Shown one piece after another: positions 32,077 through 45,230 of a stretch of 64,000 bases of DNA. The DNA is from Aspidiotus rigidus (lineage: Eukaryota > Arthropoda > Insecta > Hemiptera > Diaspididae). How positions within the stretch are numbered: position 1 is the stretch's first letter; each line of letters starts with the position of its first letter. The stretch lies in contig JAVHKY010000029.1 of the NCBI GenBank assembly GCA_035079385.1, positions 2,108,001 to 2,172,000 of the forward strand. The letters run 5' to 3'. The position numbers and the translations under genes were made by a program. The notes beneath the pieces were generated by a model. That model worked only from the letters and a program-made list of their open reading frames with translations, was not told where the DNA came from and did no database searches.

Positions 32077-35000
32077 ATTTCACTGATTCCAAATAAAGGC
32101 CATGATGATAGAAACTAATGAGTAATGCCAGGAACCCAGAATCAATTAAGATCAAAGATTACCTTTATAGTTATACTGACCCAGAGTCCATGGGCGGCAC
32201 TACTCTGGTACCTAGTTGACTATTGTGCGTTGTGGGAAGGAGAAGGTACCAAGAGTTAACGTTTATTCAGGCTGTGCAGCGCTAGTAGTATTGACTACTA
32301 TATCATTCATTCATCAGACTCAGACCACATCAGTACAGTAGCAAAATGATGAAAAGTGAAAAGATAAAGGGTTATGAGTTATAACTTATAATATTATTCT
32401 TAGCAAAAATTTGAAATCCGAGTATAAAAATAGTCTTTATCTGAAGAGGGTTTCCATTAAAAGAAAATTCTTTGTTAAAAAAATTTGATACTCTTTACTC
32501 TGGAGCACGCTCTGGAGTCTAGAAATACAACTTGATAGTGGCGTGCTCTGATGGATGCATGACCCAAATAATGATGTTATGGATGAATGGGAAGTGCGTG
32601 AGTGTGTGCGTGAGTATGAGAGGGGGAAGAGTGTGATAATTTTAGTAGGCCAGCCATTTTGATTTGGTGTCAACTGTTCAGTCTCAGTGCCCGTTTATGA
32701 ATCTGTTACAACGAAAGAAAGATCTCCTGATATTGGCTCAATTAATTGGCTTAGTGCTTTATTGTTGTAGGCCTCTGCTTGGAGTTCGGATTTTTTGGTA
32801 CCCGTTTTTGTGTACCTATCTAAGAATTAAGAAGTTTTATGAACGACGAGTATACTCTTCAGTCCTATTCGTCCTATCTGTTTGGTGGATGTTATCGATA
32901 AAAGGTTCGAAAATTTACGTTTTCGCTCAATCGTTCAGTTTTTCGTTTCAATCACAAAATTCGCTGGATATGCCATACTTTGAGGAGAACAAGTCAGCAT
33001 GGATGAAAGTATCTATAATATTCTACTTGTGGTGAACCGTTGATGAGAATGCCCAACAGCAGCACTACAGGTACCGGTAGCCTTTAGATGTGTATAAAGT
33101 AGTTTGATCGTTTATGTATAGTATAATAACGTCATTTTTCAATGGCATATAATTTGAGTAGATACCTACTTTCAAGAGAAACGAGCGAGATGTGAATAAT
33201 AGTTGCCGTTTTACATCGACAAGAAGATTCAACCTGTGGTGATGCTACTGATCGATCTCGTTCCCCCGCGTTTTGTGAACTAATAATCGTAACAGTTTTG
33301 TAACAACAGTTGGAAACTGCAATGAGAAAGATTGAAAAATGATTTACTGATGCGTATAAACTGGGCATTCGTATGAACTCGATCAGCTGTATACGGTTAC
33401 AAATTTTTATTGATCGATCATTCAATATCATTCTTCCTCATCCTATTTCATACCTATCTACGTAAGTTACTCGTTGAAAATTTATGCCCATGTAATATCT
33501 ATTGAAATATCCGCTACAATTATCAGGCTACAAAGTAGTTGACTTTTATGTATATTGAATTGGGGCAAGATTTCTTGCTTTATAATCAAACGCTCGTAGG
33601 TAGGCCTACTTGTGTTCGTATTCGTAAATCTATTGATCTCCGTTTAATAGGGCTAACTATCGTTGAACTTCAGATGAAGAATATTAAATACAGAAGGATG
33701 ATATTTTTTTTTCTTCTGACGTATTCAGCAGTCCATCCAACTGTTGTAAAGGACTTCCAATAAGAAGCGAAATATAGGCTTCTTATTAGTTTTTTTTTTC
33801 TCTATACTCGGTCGCGTTGGAATATTCACCGATCTCCTTCCTTTTCTATATCATAATAATATGCACGATTATCAATTGAGGATGGGGATACCCATCTCCA
33901 AGAGGAAGCAAATTGACTTGAACTCGGTTTGATTTTACGCTGTTGGGAACCAGAAAACTTCTGCGAATTCGCGTAATTATTCTGAATTATTTGGAGTAAT
34001 GATTACAAAATAAGATATTTTTGTGTTTCATTTATCGCTATAGGCGGAAAAAGCTATTTACGTACTATAGGTAGGTACTATCAACAATGTAGTGGAAGAG
34101 TTCGTGTCAAAAATCTCATGTATTTCTGAAAATGTTCGTGAGCAATTCTGTGATGGGTTTAGGTATTTATAATGAATTTAAGTGATCTAAAATGAGGATA
34201 GAATTTTTTTTTGTGTTGGAAAATTGAAGAGGAAGGGTAGATTATGAAGTTGAAAACTTAGAAAAGAATACCTATTTTGAGAAAATAACTGAAAATATAT
34301 GCGGAAAAAACTGCGAACTTCTTTAGAAAAAAAAAGTGATAGATAAGTTGGCAAGCAAAAATTGAAAGAGGAGCCGGACAAATCGCAAACGTGGGGGTCG
34401 CTTTTTGAAAAATGAGAATTCGGGGTAGAAGTTGAGACGAAAATAATTGTTAAAAAGAATGTGACTCGATATAATACGAGATTGTATATAAAGTGTCATC
34501 TAGAGTGCCAGATTTTTGAAAATAGGAAACACTGAATACTCAAGAAGAGTGTAATTAGAATTGCGCGAGGCAAAGTTGTAGGAAAAAATGATAGTGAGGG
34601 AAGGAATTGAAGATTGATACCGAAGGTAAAACCAAACAATATTAAAAAAGTCTAATGATAAAAGGCAGAAATGAACAAGCTAACTGAGTGAAGCGATGAA
34701 AATCCTAAACTTAGCACAACTGTGAGTGATGAAAATTTCAATTAAATTGATATGTACAAATAATACCTCCGAAATTTGTAAAATAATTGAGGTTGTTAAC
34801 AACGTGGTTTTTGGATCGGCAAAGATTTACAAATGCCTAGAGATGTTGTAGAAAATTTTGTTGAAGGGGGGCTGGAGTGAGTCCTTGACAAATAAGGAAA
34901 CAGTAGTATTCGAATGAGTGTTCAGGGTGTAAAACCCAAATAATTTTTTATTCATAACAAAAAATGTGTAATAGAATATTAATGTTTTAATCCTGTAGAT

Positions 35001-38000
35001 TTGAAAATTCGTTCATGGTTTAATGGATATTTGGTAGCATATCTACATCCACCCATGTATCGTTAGAATTATTGCAAATTCTCAAATCTTTGAAAAAGTG
35101 AGTATGAGGAACAGTTTTTGAGATTAAACTTCGCAAAAATGTTGAAACGCGAAAAAATTGAAACAAACGTTTTTTTTTTTTTTTAATGTAAAAACTTGTG
35201 AAAATGTTCAGGTGTGAGCTATTTTATGGAATTGGAGCTTGCAAAAATTTTCAAACGCAAGACTTTTGAGCTTTAAGCCATTTCCTGGCATGGCGCATCT
35301 AAGAATTGTTTGAGGAGTAGCTCTAGGAAGGGAATGCGAATCTCTTTATTCTGATCGACCAATCAGGAATTAGTGTAATTGGTCTATGGAATGGACACTT
35401 GACTGTTGATATCTCTATCATATACTTTTTCATAAAAGAGGTTCCGCTTGCAATTCATTTCTATTTTTAATACTACTTTTAGAATTTAGATTACCTGATG
35501 TTCTTGTGACGCAATCGTGGCTCTTATCTACATGACGTCATCGAGAGGGCGCTCTATGAACAGCTTCATGATGAACATTTTTTGGTCGAGTGTCTGATAT
35601 CAATTTTAAAAATGATTCCAAAATAATCTGGTGACGTGGTTGTTCAGTTGCTCCTAAATTTTCTGTATAAAAAGTGTCTTCAAGTTTTGAAGTAGTGATG
35701 GTCTGTATAACTATATATGGTCAAATTACTTTATTAGTTCTAGAAAATGAGTGGTCTTATTGTACGACATGATTTTTTCTCCATTCTCCTCATGAATAAG
35801 GCGAGAATGTCCGGATACTCCAAGACGAGTTGCAAAATTGGATTTTTTAGGGTTTATTACTTTTGAAAGCATTCGAGTGTTCTTCAAGATCTGGCCGATA
35901 TTCTTCATTGCCAAATATCGCCCTGGGCCCGGCTCCTATAAACAGCATTTCTTTTTGTGAGAGATATATGACGAAATTTTGATGACCGTGTTTTCATACC
36001 GTTCTGGACAAAAATGGAGGCGTTTCGGTAAACGAAATTGGAGCGTAAAAAAGCTTGCCAGTGAAAGGAAGTCTAATCCATTTATACGAGTATTTGGAGA
36101 TGGTTTTTTGGTTTTAGGTGTGATGATGTTGAGAGTGAAAGATACTTTTAGTATAAATTGATTTATCTGTAATTAGATTTTGTTGTGAATTTGATACGGC
36201 TATTTCCGATGCTATATAGTCTCTATGCGTGTAGCGATTGCGATAATTTTTAAATATACTTTATGAAGCTCTATCTATGTACAAATATTTGCTGTAATGA
36301 AAGACGCGTAATTTCAACGTTCTCTTAAAATAGAATACGAGGGGAGATATGAATTAAAATTTGAATTTTTGCCATCAATTTCCTCTCTCCACTAATACCG
36401 CCAATGCACATAATTAAATCCTCTCTCGTCGATCACTCATTGTTTCCTTTTGCATGGGCATAGCTCTCAAGATATCGATATTACTGACTGACTGGGCAAA
36501 CGATTTTGTCTGTTTTCCCTAATTCCTTTTTCGTTCGCCACCATGATTACTTACCCTCACTCCTTTGATTATGACTATCGTCTTTCCAGTTCAGATTTTA
36601 GGTAATGATATTTTCCACGACGGTACATTTCTACTGATCGTTTGGAAATATTCGCTCTTGACTGGTCATCTATACGATTATGTATAGGGCTTCATTGTAA
36701 TGATTTGGAATTTTTGGAATGGAAATTGTCATTTGTGGAAAATTTTCCGTTTTAGTGATTGAATTTACCACACTCCTACCTATGTGTTATTAATAATCCT
36801 CTTGAACCGCCAGTCAATTCCCTTTTCGAAAAGAGATAAGAATGTTTTGTTAATTCTAGTAAACAAATTGGCCATCAGTCACTGCTGCGTCGACGTATCT
36901 GTTCGTAGATTTATTGTCGACTGATTACCGTAATTTCGAATTTAGTAAGCTGAAAAATTTTCTTTCGGATCAAACGTTCAGTACGTCAAAAAACTTAGGT
37001 CGATTCTTGGAATAAGTATAGAAGCTGGATACACTATACTTTGTTTCTATGCTATAATTATGAACAGTTATGAAGACGAAAAAAAATCGCTAAGTCGTCG
37101 TAATCAAGCTCACCGACCGCAGTACAGATGTGTTCGGAAGATGTTTTAATTTAAAAAAACTAAATTTCTTTTTAAAAATTTCCAATGCTCAGTACTGTCA
37201 GAGTTTGTTAATTTCAACTCGCAGCTGCGACAAAATGCGAGTCATATTTCGTCCTTAAACTCGTATTCGAAGATCACGAAAATTCATCGCTTATTGGGCA
37301 GGAAGTGAAGGTGTTTTGTATACCCACTTTTGGAAGCCCTACCTAGGTACGGTACAATGAATTAGGTTTCATTATAGTACGGTCATCTATCAAATCGCGA
37401 ATATTTTTCCGAATTTATATGAGCAGTCCCGCTCGTTTTCCGTGCACAATTATTGTAGCGCGACGGAATAAATTTACACTCGACCAATAACAATGCAGGT
37501 ATTGTGCGGCGAGCTGGCCAATGAGAGGCTTCGTATACCTGGAGGAAATAGGTTTGTTTCATCTATGATGGAATACGAGTTCTACTCCGGTAAGTACTCG
37601 TTGTGCCTGAATAGCGGGTGGAATATGTTTCATGGATCGCTGACTTCGAATAAGACGTTATTTTTCATGCTCGATATCGCCAGCCTTTCGGTCCGTTAAT
37701 ATACGTAATTTTTATTTATTTTTCGTCGTTATAGTAGTTTCTTTTTTTCTCTCGTTTGTATTCGTGCGTATGGAAATGATAAATTCACGATTCTACGAAA
37801 TAACTTAATTTTGGTGTTTTTATTACGATTTTTAATTGAATTATTTTCGTTGGTTTTGTGAATACTTCACTGTATTATTTTTTTGATATTGGTTTTCGCG
37901 TTCTTATTATAAGTGCAATTTTTATTTGAATGTTTTTATTGTTTTTCAATGTTTTTTTTCGTAATATTTTTTCGTTTTTAAAACTTGGTGAATAAACAGT

Positions 38001-40379
38001 GTTCAGTACGCGTATCTACTACAGAAGACATGAATAATAATCGGGCCTCGACCAGTCATAACATGTTCACCAGGTAAATGTTTATTTTTGTTTTCGCAGA
38101 CTAGAAGCGTTCTATTGGTCAGTGACTCCTTGAAAGGCGCCCGCGAAAATTTCTCACGCTCATCTCAACAACCATAAATTTCTTCCTCCCATAATTATGT
38201 ATAGCTGTAAAGATTTAAGAAATTAAAATCTAGACTACTCGAAAAATCTTGAGTGCTATTTCATTTTTGAAACACGAAATCGAATTATGTTTTCAAATTT
38301 TTATAATGCGAGAAAAATAAAAACGTAGTTTCTGAATGGCGAAATAATAAAATCGTAGTGTTATTAACTAAATAATGGGCAGGAAAGTAAAACGTTGAAA
38401 GTTCTCACGGCGGTTCATAAATTCGCCTAGGGTGTGTACGAGCGTTCGAGTCTCCGCGAAAAACGTCTTCGAATAGGAGGGTGAAGGAAAAAATTCGTAT
38501 CGTCTTTCAATTTATTAGTTGTGTTGTAAAACATTGTCTTCTTCCGTTCTCATCTTCGCGAAGAATCGCCAAAAATTGACAAAAATTAGTCGGAACTTGA
38601 AAAAAACCTTTTCCACAAAGTTCCTGTCTTGCGAGTTTTGCGCGCCGCTTCTTAATGGAAATATCCAAGATAGATTACCGCAATGCACGCCGCATTTATT
38701 TCCAATTTTTTCTTGGGGGGGACTACTTCCGAAAATTCATCACTCAGAACTTCCGTTAAGGGTCGCAAGCGAGCTGTGCGTTGGACAACCCTAATCTCGA
38801 TCCAGTTTTGTTGTAGGAATATTGCTTAGGTAGATTAATTTTCTCCTGGGTCCACCTGAAACGCGAAGAGGATCATAATTTCTTCATGAAGCCGCGAGAA
38901 ATGTAGGCATAAACTCTGAAAACGCTGTGAAAATTCAGATAAGAAATACTTTTGAAACCAAGATACAATAAAGATACTAAATTTTCTAGTTGTTTTATCC
39001 GCAATTTGGAACGTGTACAGATCAGAATTTTTCATGAGGGACCAATGACGATTAACAATGACTTTTTTTTTTTGGCGGGGCTTTTGCCTCGGCAAACGAG
39101 AAGCCCTTACGCATTCGCGAAAAAAATTCAAGTACCGAAAGGTGTTACAGAAGATTTGCATAGCATGTTTCAAATTTTTATGCGATCACCAAAAAAGTGT
39201 ACCTCAATAATGGTCATGTGTATTATTCGATCGTAAGACTGTTATTATATCTCAATTTCCTCTTCAGTTGTCTGTCATAATTTTATGAGGGTTATTATCG
39301 TAGGATTATCTTCGTTATGCCTCATTGATGCAGTACAGAATTGCGATTATGATTGATTATTTGTGGGGATACTTCTGAATTTCGAATCTTGATAGGTAAG
39401 ATGGAGCCTCCAAGGTTCCAGATTTGATGAGTACAAGAAGATGCGTATTTTATGGTTTTCAGATCTTGACGTAAAAAAAATCTGGATCTTTGAGCTCTAG
39501 ATCTTAGTAGAAAAGGAAGCTCTAATCACCGAAAAGATGGATAAATTTATGTTATTTTTAAAGTCGAGGAAGAGAACATAAAACCAAGACACCCGGATGC
39601 TGAGGCGCATGGTAACTCGGGTCTTTTTTTTTTAGAAAGGAGCCGTTTCTTGCAGGTGTAATGCGGTATCAAAAAATTTTTCTTCTCGACGTTCTGTGAG
39701 AGGAGGGTGAATTTTTGATTCGTGAAAGATTTTTTCTCAATCCAAATGGCGTTCCCGTTTGGAGGTCGCGATATCTTCAATGAAATAAGAATGTTAGAAC
39801 CTTGCAGAACGAAAAAGTACAAGGTGGCGGTAAATAACTCGCAAAAGTCTTCTATAATTAATTGTCGAGTTCCCTCATTAGGCACGTAAACTCAAAAGGC
39901 TTTTTCATATTGTCAAGTTGGAATTTCGTTGAATGATCGGATCGGAATGTCGATGGTATTTTTTTCTCTATGATTGTGTGTATTTTTGAAAAAAGTGAGT
40001 AGGTTCTTACGATAAGCAATTCTTTATCTAGAGATCTTAATTTTTTTCAGCAATGAATAATTCTTTCTCCGGTCTGTTGTCAGTCTCGTTCCGCTGTTTG
40101 AAAATCCGAGAAAGGAAGACGCTTTTTTCTTCATTTTAGTTTTAGTGACGTCACCGGAGGGGATGGTGGTAATTTAGCGCAGACAATCAGACGCGGAGGA
40201 GAGGGTGAAAAAAGTGGGTTGCCAATTGAGCCAGAGAGATTGGTAGGGCAATGTAAGAAAATCGGTCATTGAGAACAAAAAAAATAAATGCAGACGGTAC
40301 TTGAAATGTATGCATCTAAAAGGAAAATTCCTAATGAATATAAAAAAATTCGAAGAGATAAAATTGGGCAAAAAAACTA
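32077..40379. other. Long intergenic stretch, no gene recognised
   Basis: More than 8 kb of AT-rich DNA where all ORFs are short and lack recognisable domains. A 10-bp perfect hairpin AATAAGAAGC/GCTTCTTATT lies at about 33760-33790, and TGACGTCA at 35533-35540. A poly-T tract at 35169-35184 and a T-rich stretch around 37.7-38.0 kb are unremarkable. It may be a large intron or regulatory region of a gene outside the window. Confidence 0.35.
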
Positions 40380-40660
40380 ATAATATTACTCGATAAATTT
40401 TTGACGTCTCCCCTCGGTGAGAACTTCGTCTGGAAAATTTTTTCAAGTCTCTCTACTACCGAGGAAAAGGATTCAACATTTTTTTCAAGTTCCCTGCTGA
40501 CGTCAGGATACAAGTTGAAGATTTCTCTCGCTCCATCCTCCTAGGAGGTTTACAAGTCATGTTTTTCGCAAATGAAAGCTTAAAATGTTTTCAAGTCCCT
40601 CTGTATAAAGCTTCAAAGCTCGAACGGTTTTTTCAAGCTTCATCTTAGCCTTTTAAAAGG
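40380..40660. repeat. Old CCAAGTCC-type repeat block
   Basis: TTTTTTCAAGTCTC, TTTTTTTCAAGTTCCC, TTTTCAAGTCCC and TTTTTTCAAGC recur at about 40440, 40480, 40590 and 40630, with TGACGTCA at 40498-40505 and another at 40146-40153. The units are more diverged than those near the window ends. Confidence 0.5.
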
Positions 40661-42579
40661 AGAGAGAATTGAAAATACTTTTGGTTTGTGGAAGTGAAAT
40701 TTTAATATTTTTCCAGTTTCATTACAAGTCGAAGAAGAATTACAAGAAAATTATGTATAGTGACGAAAGCTAAAATTGTTCTCCTCTAGATGAACATCAC
40801 TTTTAAAAATTATATTCCTTTTGAGAGAAAAGAAATTTTGTTTTCTTTCTTCTGCTTTTTTCAGCCATTAAACCAAAGTTTGTATGCTATCTTACGATCA
40901 TTACGAAAAATGCATCCTAGTTTCCTTTCCTGCACCTCAAATTTCCGTTGTGTTCGTGGATGTGTTTCTTGGTATTTTTTAAACCGCAAATAGTCATTTC
41001 CCTGCTTTTCCCGACTGACAATATTTGTACTTCTCTGACAGTCATTGGACTTATAATTATGCTTCCCAACAAATCATTCTTATCGTAAGATATTTTTTTC
41101 TGTACGTATATTTCCTCATTTTGCTATATGTTACCGATTGGAATTTATGATCTATTCTCTTTTCACTCAAGCCAGAAACAAAACTACACTTTGCTGTTCG
41201 TGGGGTGAGTATGCTTTGATCTTGCGACCGTAATCTAATTCCGTGTAGTTCTGCTTGGATATATTTTAATATTTTAGTTCTTCCCTTCTGAAAGATAATT
41301 TTTTTTGAACCATCTTTATTCCGCCATTTTCTAGCGGTGTCCAATGCTCTCCTCTTGAAATTCAATCATTTTTATTTAGGTTTGATTCTGAATCAGTTGT
41401 GATCATTCTTCTTCATTATTTTTATTATAGCGTAAAATTCCGTTGACATAGTGTCTAGTAGAAATTTTCAAACCCTAGCCTTAATTTATTCTTCACGACT
41501 CTTCACTTCTCATTTTGAAAGTCAAATTCTTCATTTACAATTGTGAAAACCTCTCTTTTGAATTGTCCTCGTGTCCCGTATTATTCTTCAGATTGTATTT
41601 GTCGTCTGCAAATAAAATTTCTTTCTTGGGCCTCTCGGAACTTTGATAGTTTTTATGTCTATCGCTTTTCTACATTATTTTTTCGTTAATTTAATTATTT
41701 TGTTTTCCCACGTAATGTTATTCTTTCAAACTCTGTTTTATTTGATACCACCTTGGATCTTCTGCATCAAAATTGAAACATTCTTGTATTTTTGGATATT
41801 ACGTGTATGATTTTTAATTTTTTGCCAGATACTGAAGTCTTCCTACTTGCCTTTTCCTGTTCGTCCTGTGTTTCTTCTCCAGATTGTAACCTTCTTCAGC
41901 CAGTGAAATTTGTCTTATAGAGCTTTGATCGCTTGTAAATTCATCTTGTTTCTACATCCACTATCTGACCTTTCCTTCCGTTCGATCAAATTTCTGCCTA
42001 ATATTGCTTTTGCATCACCTCGGGTCGTGAGAACCCATCATTTTCTAGATTAAAATTGAAACTCTCGTGTATTTTTCATACGAGATGTATAATTTTCAAT
42101 TTTTTGCAAGGTGCTGGAATCTTTTCTGCCTGTTTTTTTCTTTGTCTCGATTCGGTTTCGTTTTGATTTTCTCTCCCCCGTCAAATTTCCTTCTCGATTT
42201 CTTTACTTTTTTTTTTCTGGATTAGAAAATCGAAAGGACAACGTGAGGAATATTGGTGTACCTTAATATTCTTAAGGAGGATCTTTCGTATATAGTTTCG
42301 AAAGATGACTAATGATGACCTAGATATATCATCTATTTAATTTTCTATAGTCTAGTCATTACTCATTAGTAATCAATCATTGTGTACTGGAAAAGTCTGT
42401 TTCTATTTGTAAATTCTTATTTCATCTTCCCTTTCGATTTCGCCAAGTAAGTATAGCTAGCACCGAATATTTAAGCCTCAGTGAGTTTTAATAGAGACTG
42501 AAATTGTCCTTGAGCAGTGCTACGCTAAGTACCCTTTCTGAACACATCCTCGACTACACCATCACGTAAATTCAACGAG
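40661..42579. other. Intergenic DNA, no gene seen
   Basis: T- and C-rich sequence with no recognisable ORF. It lies just 3' of the leftward non-LTR element. Confidence 0.4.
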
Positions 42580-45230
42580 GTTGAAGAACTTTTTTTTTAT
42601 TATTTTTTTTTTATTTATTTAACGAGCTATGTAAACTACACAGAGAGTTATCAGCTTGGCGGATTATAATTATAATTAATACATCTTATAAATTAAACTT
42701 CTAAATTATTGAAAAATGGTAGTAGTGAGTTGGAGATTATTTATTATTATTATTATCGTTATTATTTTTATTTATTTTTGCGACGTAAATAATCGAGAGA
42801 TAGAGTTACTGAATTCGAGTTGTTTCCCAGAGCTTGCGCGAGGGTGGACGGGACTTTTAAGGTAGAGCGGAGAGGAGCCAGCGTAGGACAAGAAAAGATG
42901 TGTTCAACTGTTAAAGTTTCTTTCTGATAGTAAGAACAAGTTGGGGGAGCCAGAAGATCAGGATTGATGAGGTAGGAGTGAGTGATTTTTGTGTGATCGA
43001 TTCGTAGTCGAGTGAGGATTACTTCTTTTCTTCCATCATTTCTAGTAGATGTGGAACAATGTGAGGGACTTTGTTTGATACTGAGGAGCTTATTGGGAGT
43101 TCGATTTTTCCAGAGATTGGTCTACTTTTCTAGGATGAAAGGACGATAATAGTTTTTGTAATCTGAGACAGGCGTGCGTGAGTTGTAAGTTATTTTGGGT
43201 TAGGATGTTGCTTGTTTGGCGGCTAGGTCGACTGAGGCGTGGTCAGGTAGATTTATGTGACTGCAGATCCATATGAAAGTGATGCAGAGTTGATAAATTT
43301 CAGTGAGTGTAATATAAGGAGGATTCGTTGAATGAGAGGATGGTTGCTAGAAGTATCTAGGAGATAATGTAGTGAAGAGAGTCGGCGAGGAGGAGAAATT
43401 TGTTGTTTCGTGGAAGTTGTGCGATGTGAGAGAGGCAAGAGAAGATAGCAATTAATTCTGCTGTGAAGATGGAGGCAATTTTGTGAATTTGATGGGAAGG
43501 GAGGTGTCCATCTATGGAGGTTCGTACGGCAGATTTTGTAATATGGATATTCCTGTATTAGTTGCTTAATGTTAGAGATGATGGTGTGTTGTCTAATTTA
43601 GATAATTGAGTTAGGTCAAGACGAAGGTTTGCAACAGATAGAGTCCAAGGAGGGAGGGAGGGTGTATATATAAGTGGAAGAGGGTTAGCTTAGAATAATT
43701 GAAGGTGTTGAATTGGGTTAGGATGTGTTTATTTAAAATGGAAACTGGGTAGGCGTTTTTACCAAAAATTGTTTTGTATATTGGTAGATCTGGGAATTGG
43801 GAAGCGACTGGAGGATAGGAAATTGGATGTTAGGGGCTTTCGGCCGCTTCCGCACATACGCTCATTTTAGAGCTTGTGCGGAAAGCATCTAATGCCATTT
43901 CGAGCGAGGAAATTTAAATCGTATCAAGTGTAGAGAGAACTGATTTATTAGCTAAATTGTAAATTGGTGATCCGTAATCTAGTTTGGAACAAATTATGCT
44001 CTCGTAGAGTTGTAATAATACTTTTCGAGAACGTGCTTTAGAGGGATGTGAGAGAAATTTCAAAATGGATAGGGCACGGAAGCATTTTGCTTTTAGAGTT
44101 TTTATGTGGAGGATCCAGGAAAGTTTTTGATCAAAATGAAGCCCGAGAAGTTTAGCTGAATTGTGAGATGGAACTTCAAAATTTTGAAGGAGAAATGGTC
44201 GTAGAGGAGGGTTAGGGAGTCTCTTCTTGAAAATAACAGTAATTTTTGGAGAGGGAGGATTCAAACCCGTTTTTAGTTGTCCATTTGGAGGTTGCGTCGA
44301 GAGCTGTTTGAAGGAGTGTGTGTGCTCTTTGGGGATTGGAAGAGCAAATGGAGATGTGGTAATCGTCAGCAAAGAGACGTTGGGTAAGAGGGGGGAGAGA
44401 CAAGTTTAATTACATCGTCGATGGCTAAGAGGAAGAGTAGGACGCTGAATACCTCTCCCTGGGGGACTCCGTTTTGAACAGGGAGAGGGGAGGAACATGA
44501 ATTTCGAGTCCTTACAATCAATGTTCTATCATTAACGAAGTTTTGGAGTATTTTAGGAAGGCTGCCGTAGATGCCGATATCTTTAAGTTTTTTTCGCGAT
44601 CAGGTGTCTCCATACCCGGGGGTAGGCTTCCTGAAGGTCGAAAAAAATAAAATAAAGACATGATTTATTGAGAGATGATGTGTTAATTTGTGTTTGGTGA
44701 TCAAGAAGAGGTTGAGAGGTGTTACGTCCTTTTCTGAAGCCGTATTGATAGGGAAAGAGAAGGTTATTTTATTTGTTTCTAAATACCAAAGAAGTCTTTT
44801 GTTGAGTATTTTCTGAAACAATTTGCCGAGCTTGTTCTCGCTGAAGATGGTTTTTTAACTGAAAGCGCTTCGAGATTTCTATTTTATTTCTGCGGTTTTT
44901 GCAGCTCCCTTTTACTCCCGTGAGTAATTTTGCTTCTTTGCTTTTACTCTCATGTGTATCCGTTGATATAAATAGCCGTAATTTAGAGGATCGGATTAAT
45001 ATTCCAATAATGCTATGGGTCGGTAAGAAGCTGGAAGGAGGGGGTCGGCACCGGGTTTCAGTATGGGTTTTTTAAGAAGATGGGTACGAATTTTGATTGA
45101 AGATGGAGTTGAATAGTGATGTTTACTAATTAGGATTTTCATTTTTATCGAGAAAAGATAAACGTTTCGCGAAACAGCTTTTAAATCTTTCAAATATTAA
45201 TATGACCTTTTCAGAATATTTGTTATTAAA
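42580..45230 (-). pseudogene. I/Jockey-like non-LTR retrotransposon, RT and RNase H
   Basis: Read leftward, the order is a reverse transcriptase start (GADPLLPASYRPIALLEY, ~45010), FQKILNKRLLWYLETNKI (~44790), NGVPQGEVFSVLLFLLAIDD (~44430), the catalytic FADD (~44370), LLGLHFDQKLSWILHI (~44120) and KLDYGSPIY (~43985). Then comes an RNase H domain with IFTAELIAI (~43470) and WICSHINLPDHASVDLAAKQ (~43230). An A-rich tail ends it at about 42590-42620. An RNase H domain after the RT points to the I group. The endonuclease is missing, so it is 5'-truncated. Several frameshifts and stops break the frame (joins near 44.6, 44.4 and 43.9 kb). The endonuclease fragment at 5.6 kb may be from the same family. 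Confidence 0.88.

Noticed and set aside
32664..33035. 123-aa plus-strand ORF, one of the longest in the desert
   Set aside because: Hydrophobic, Phe/Leu-rich text typical of T-rich DNA; no family recognised and no codon bias.
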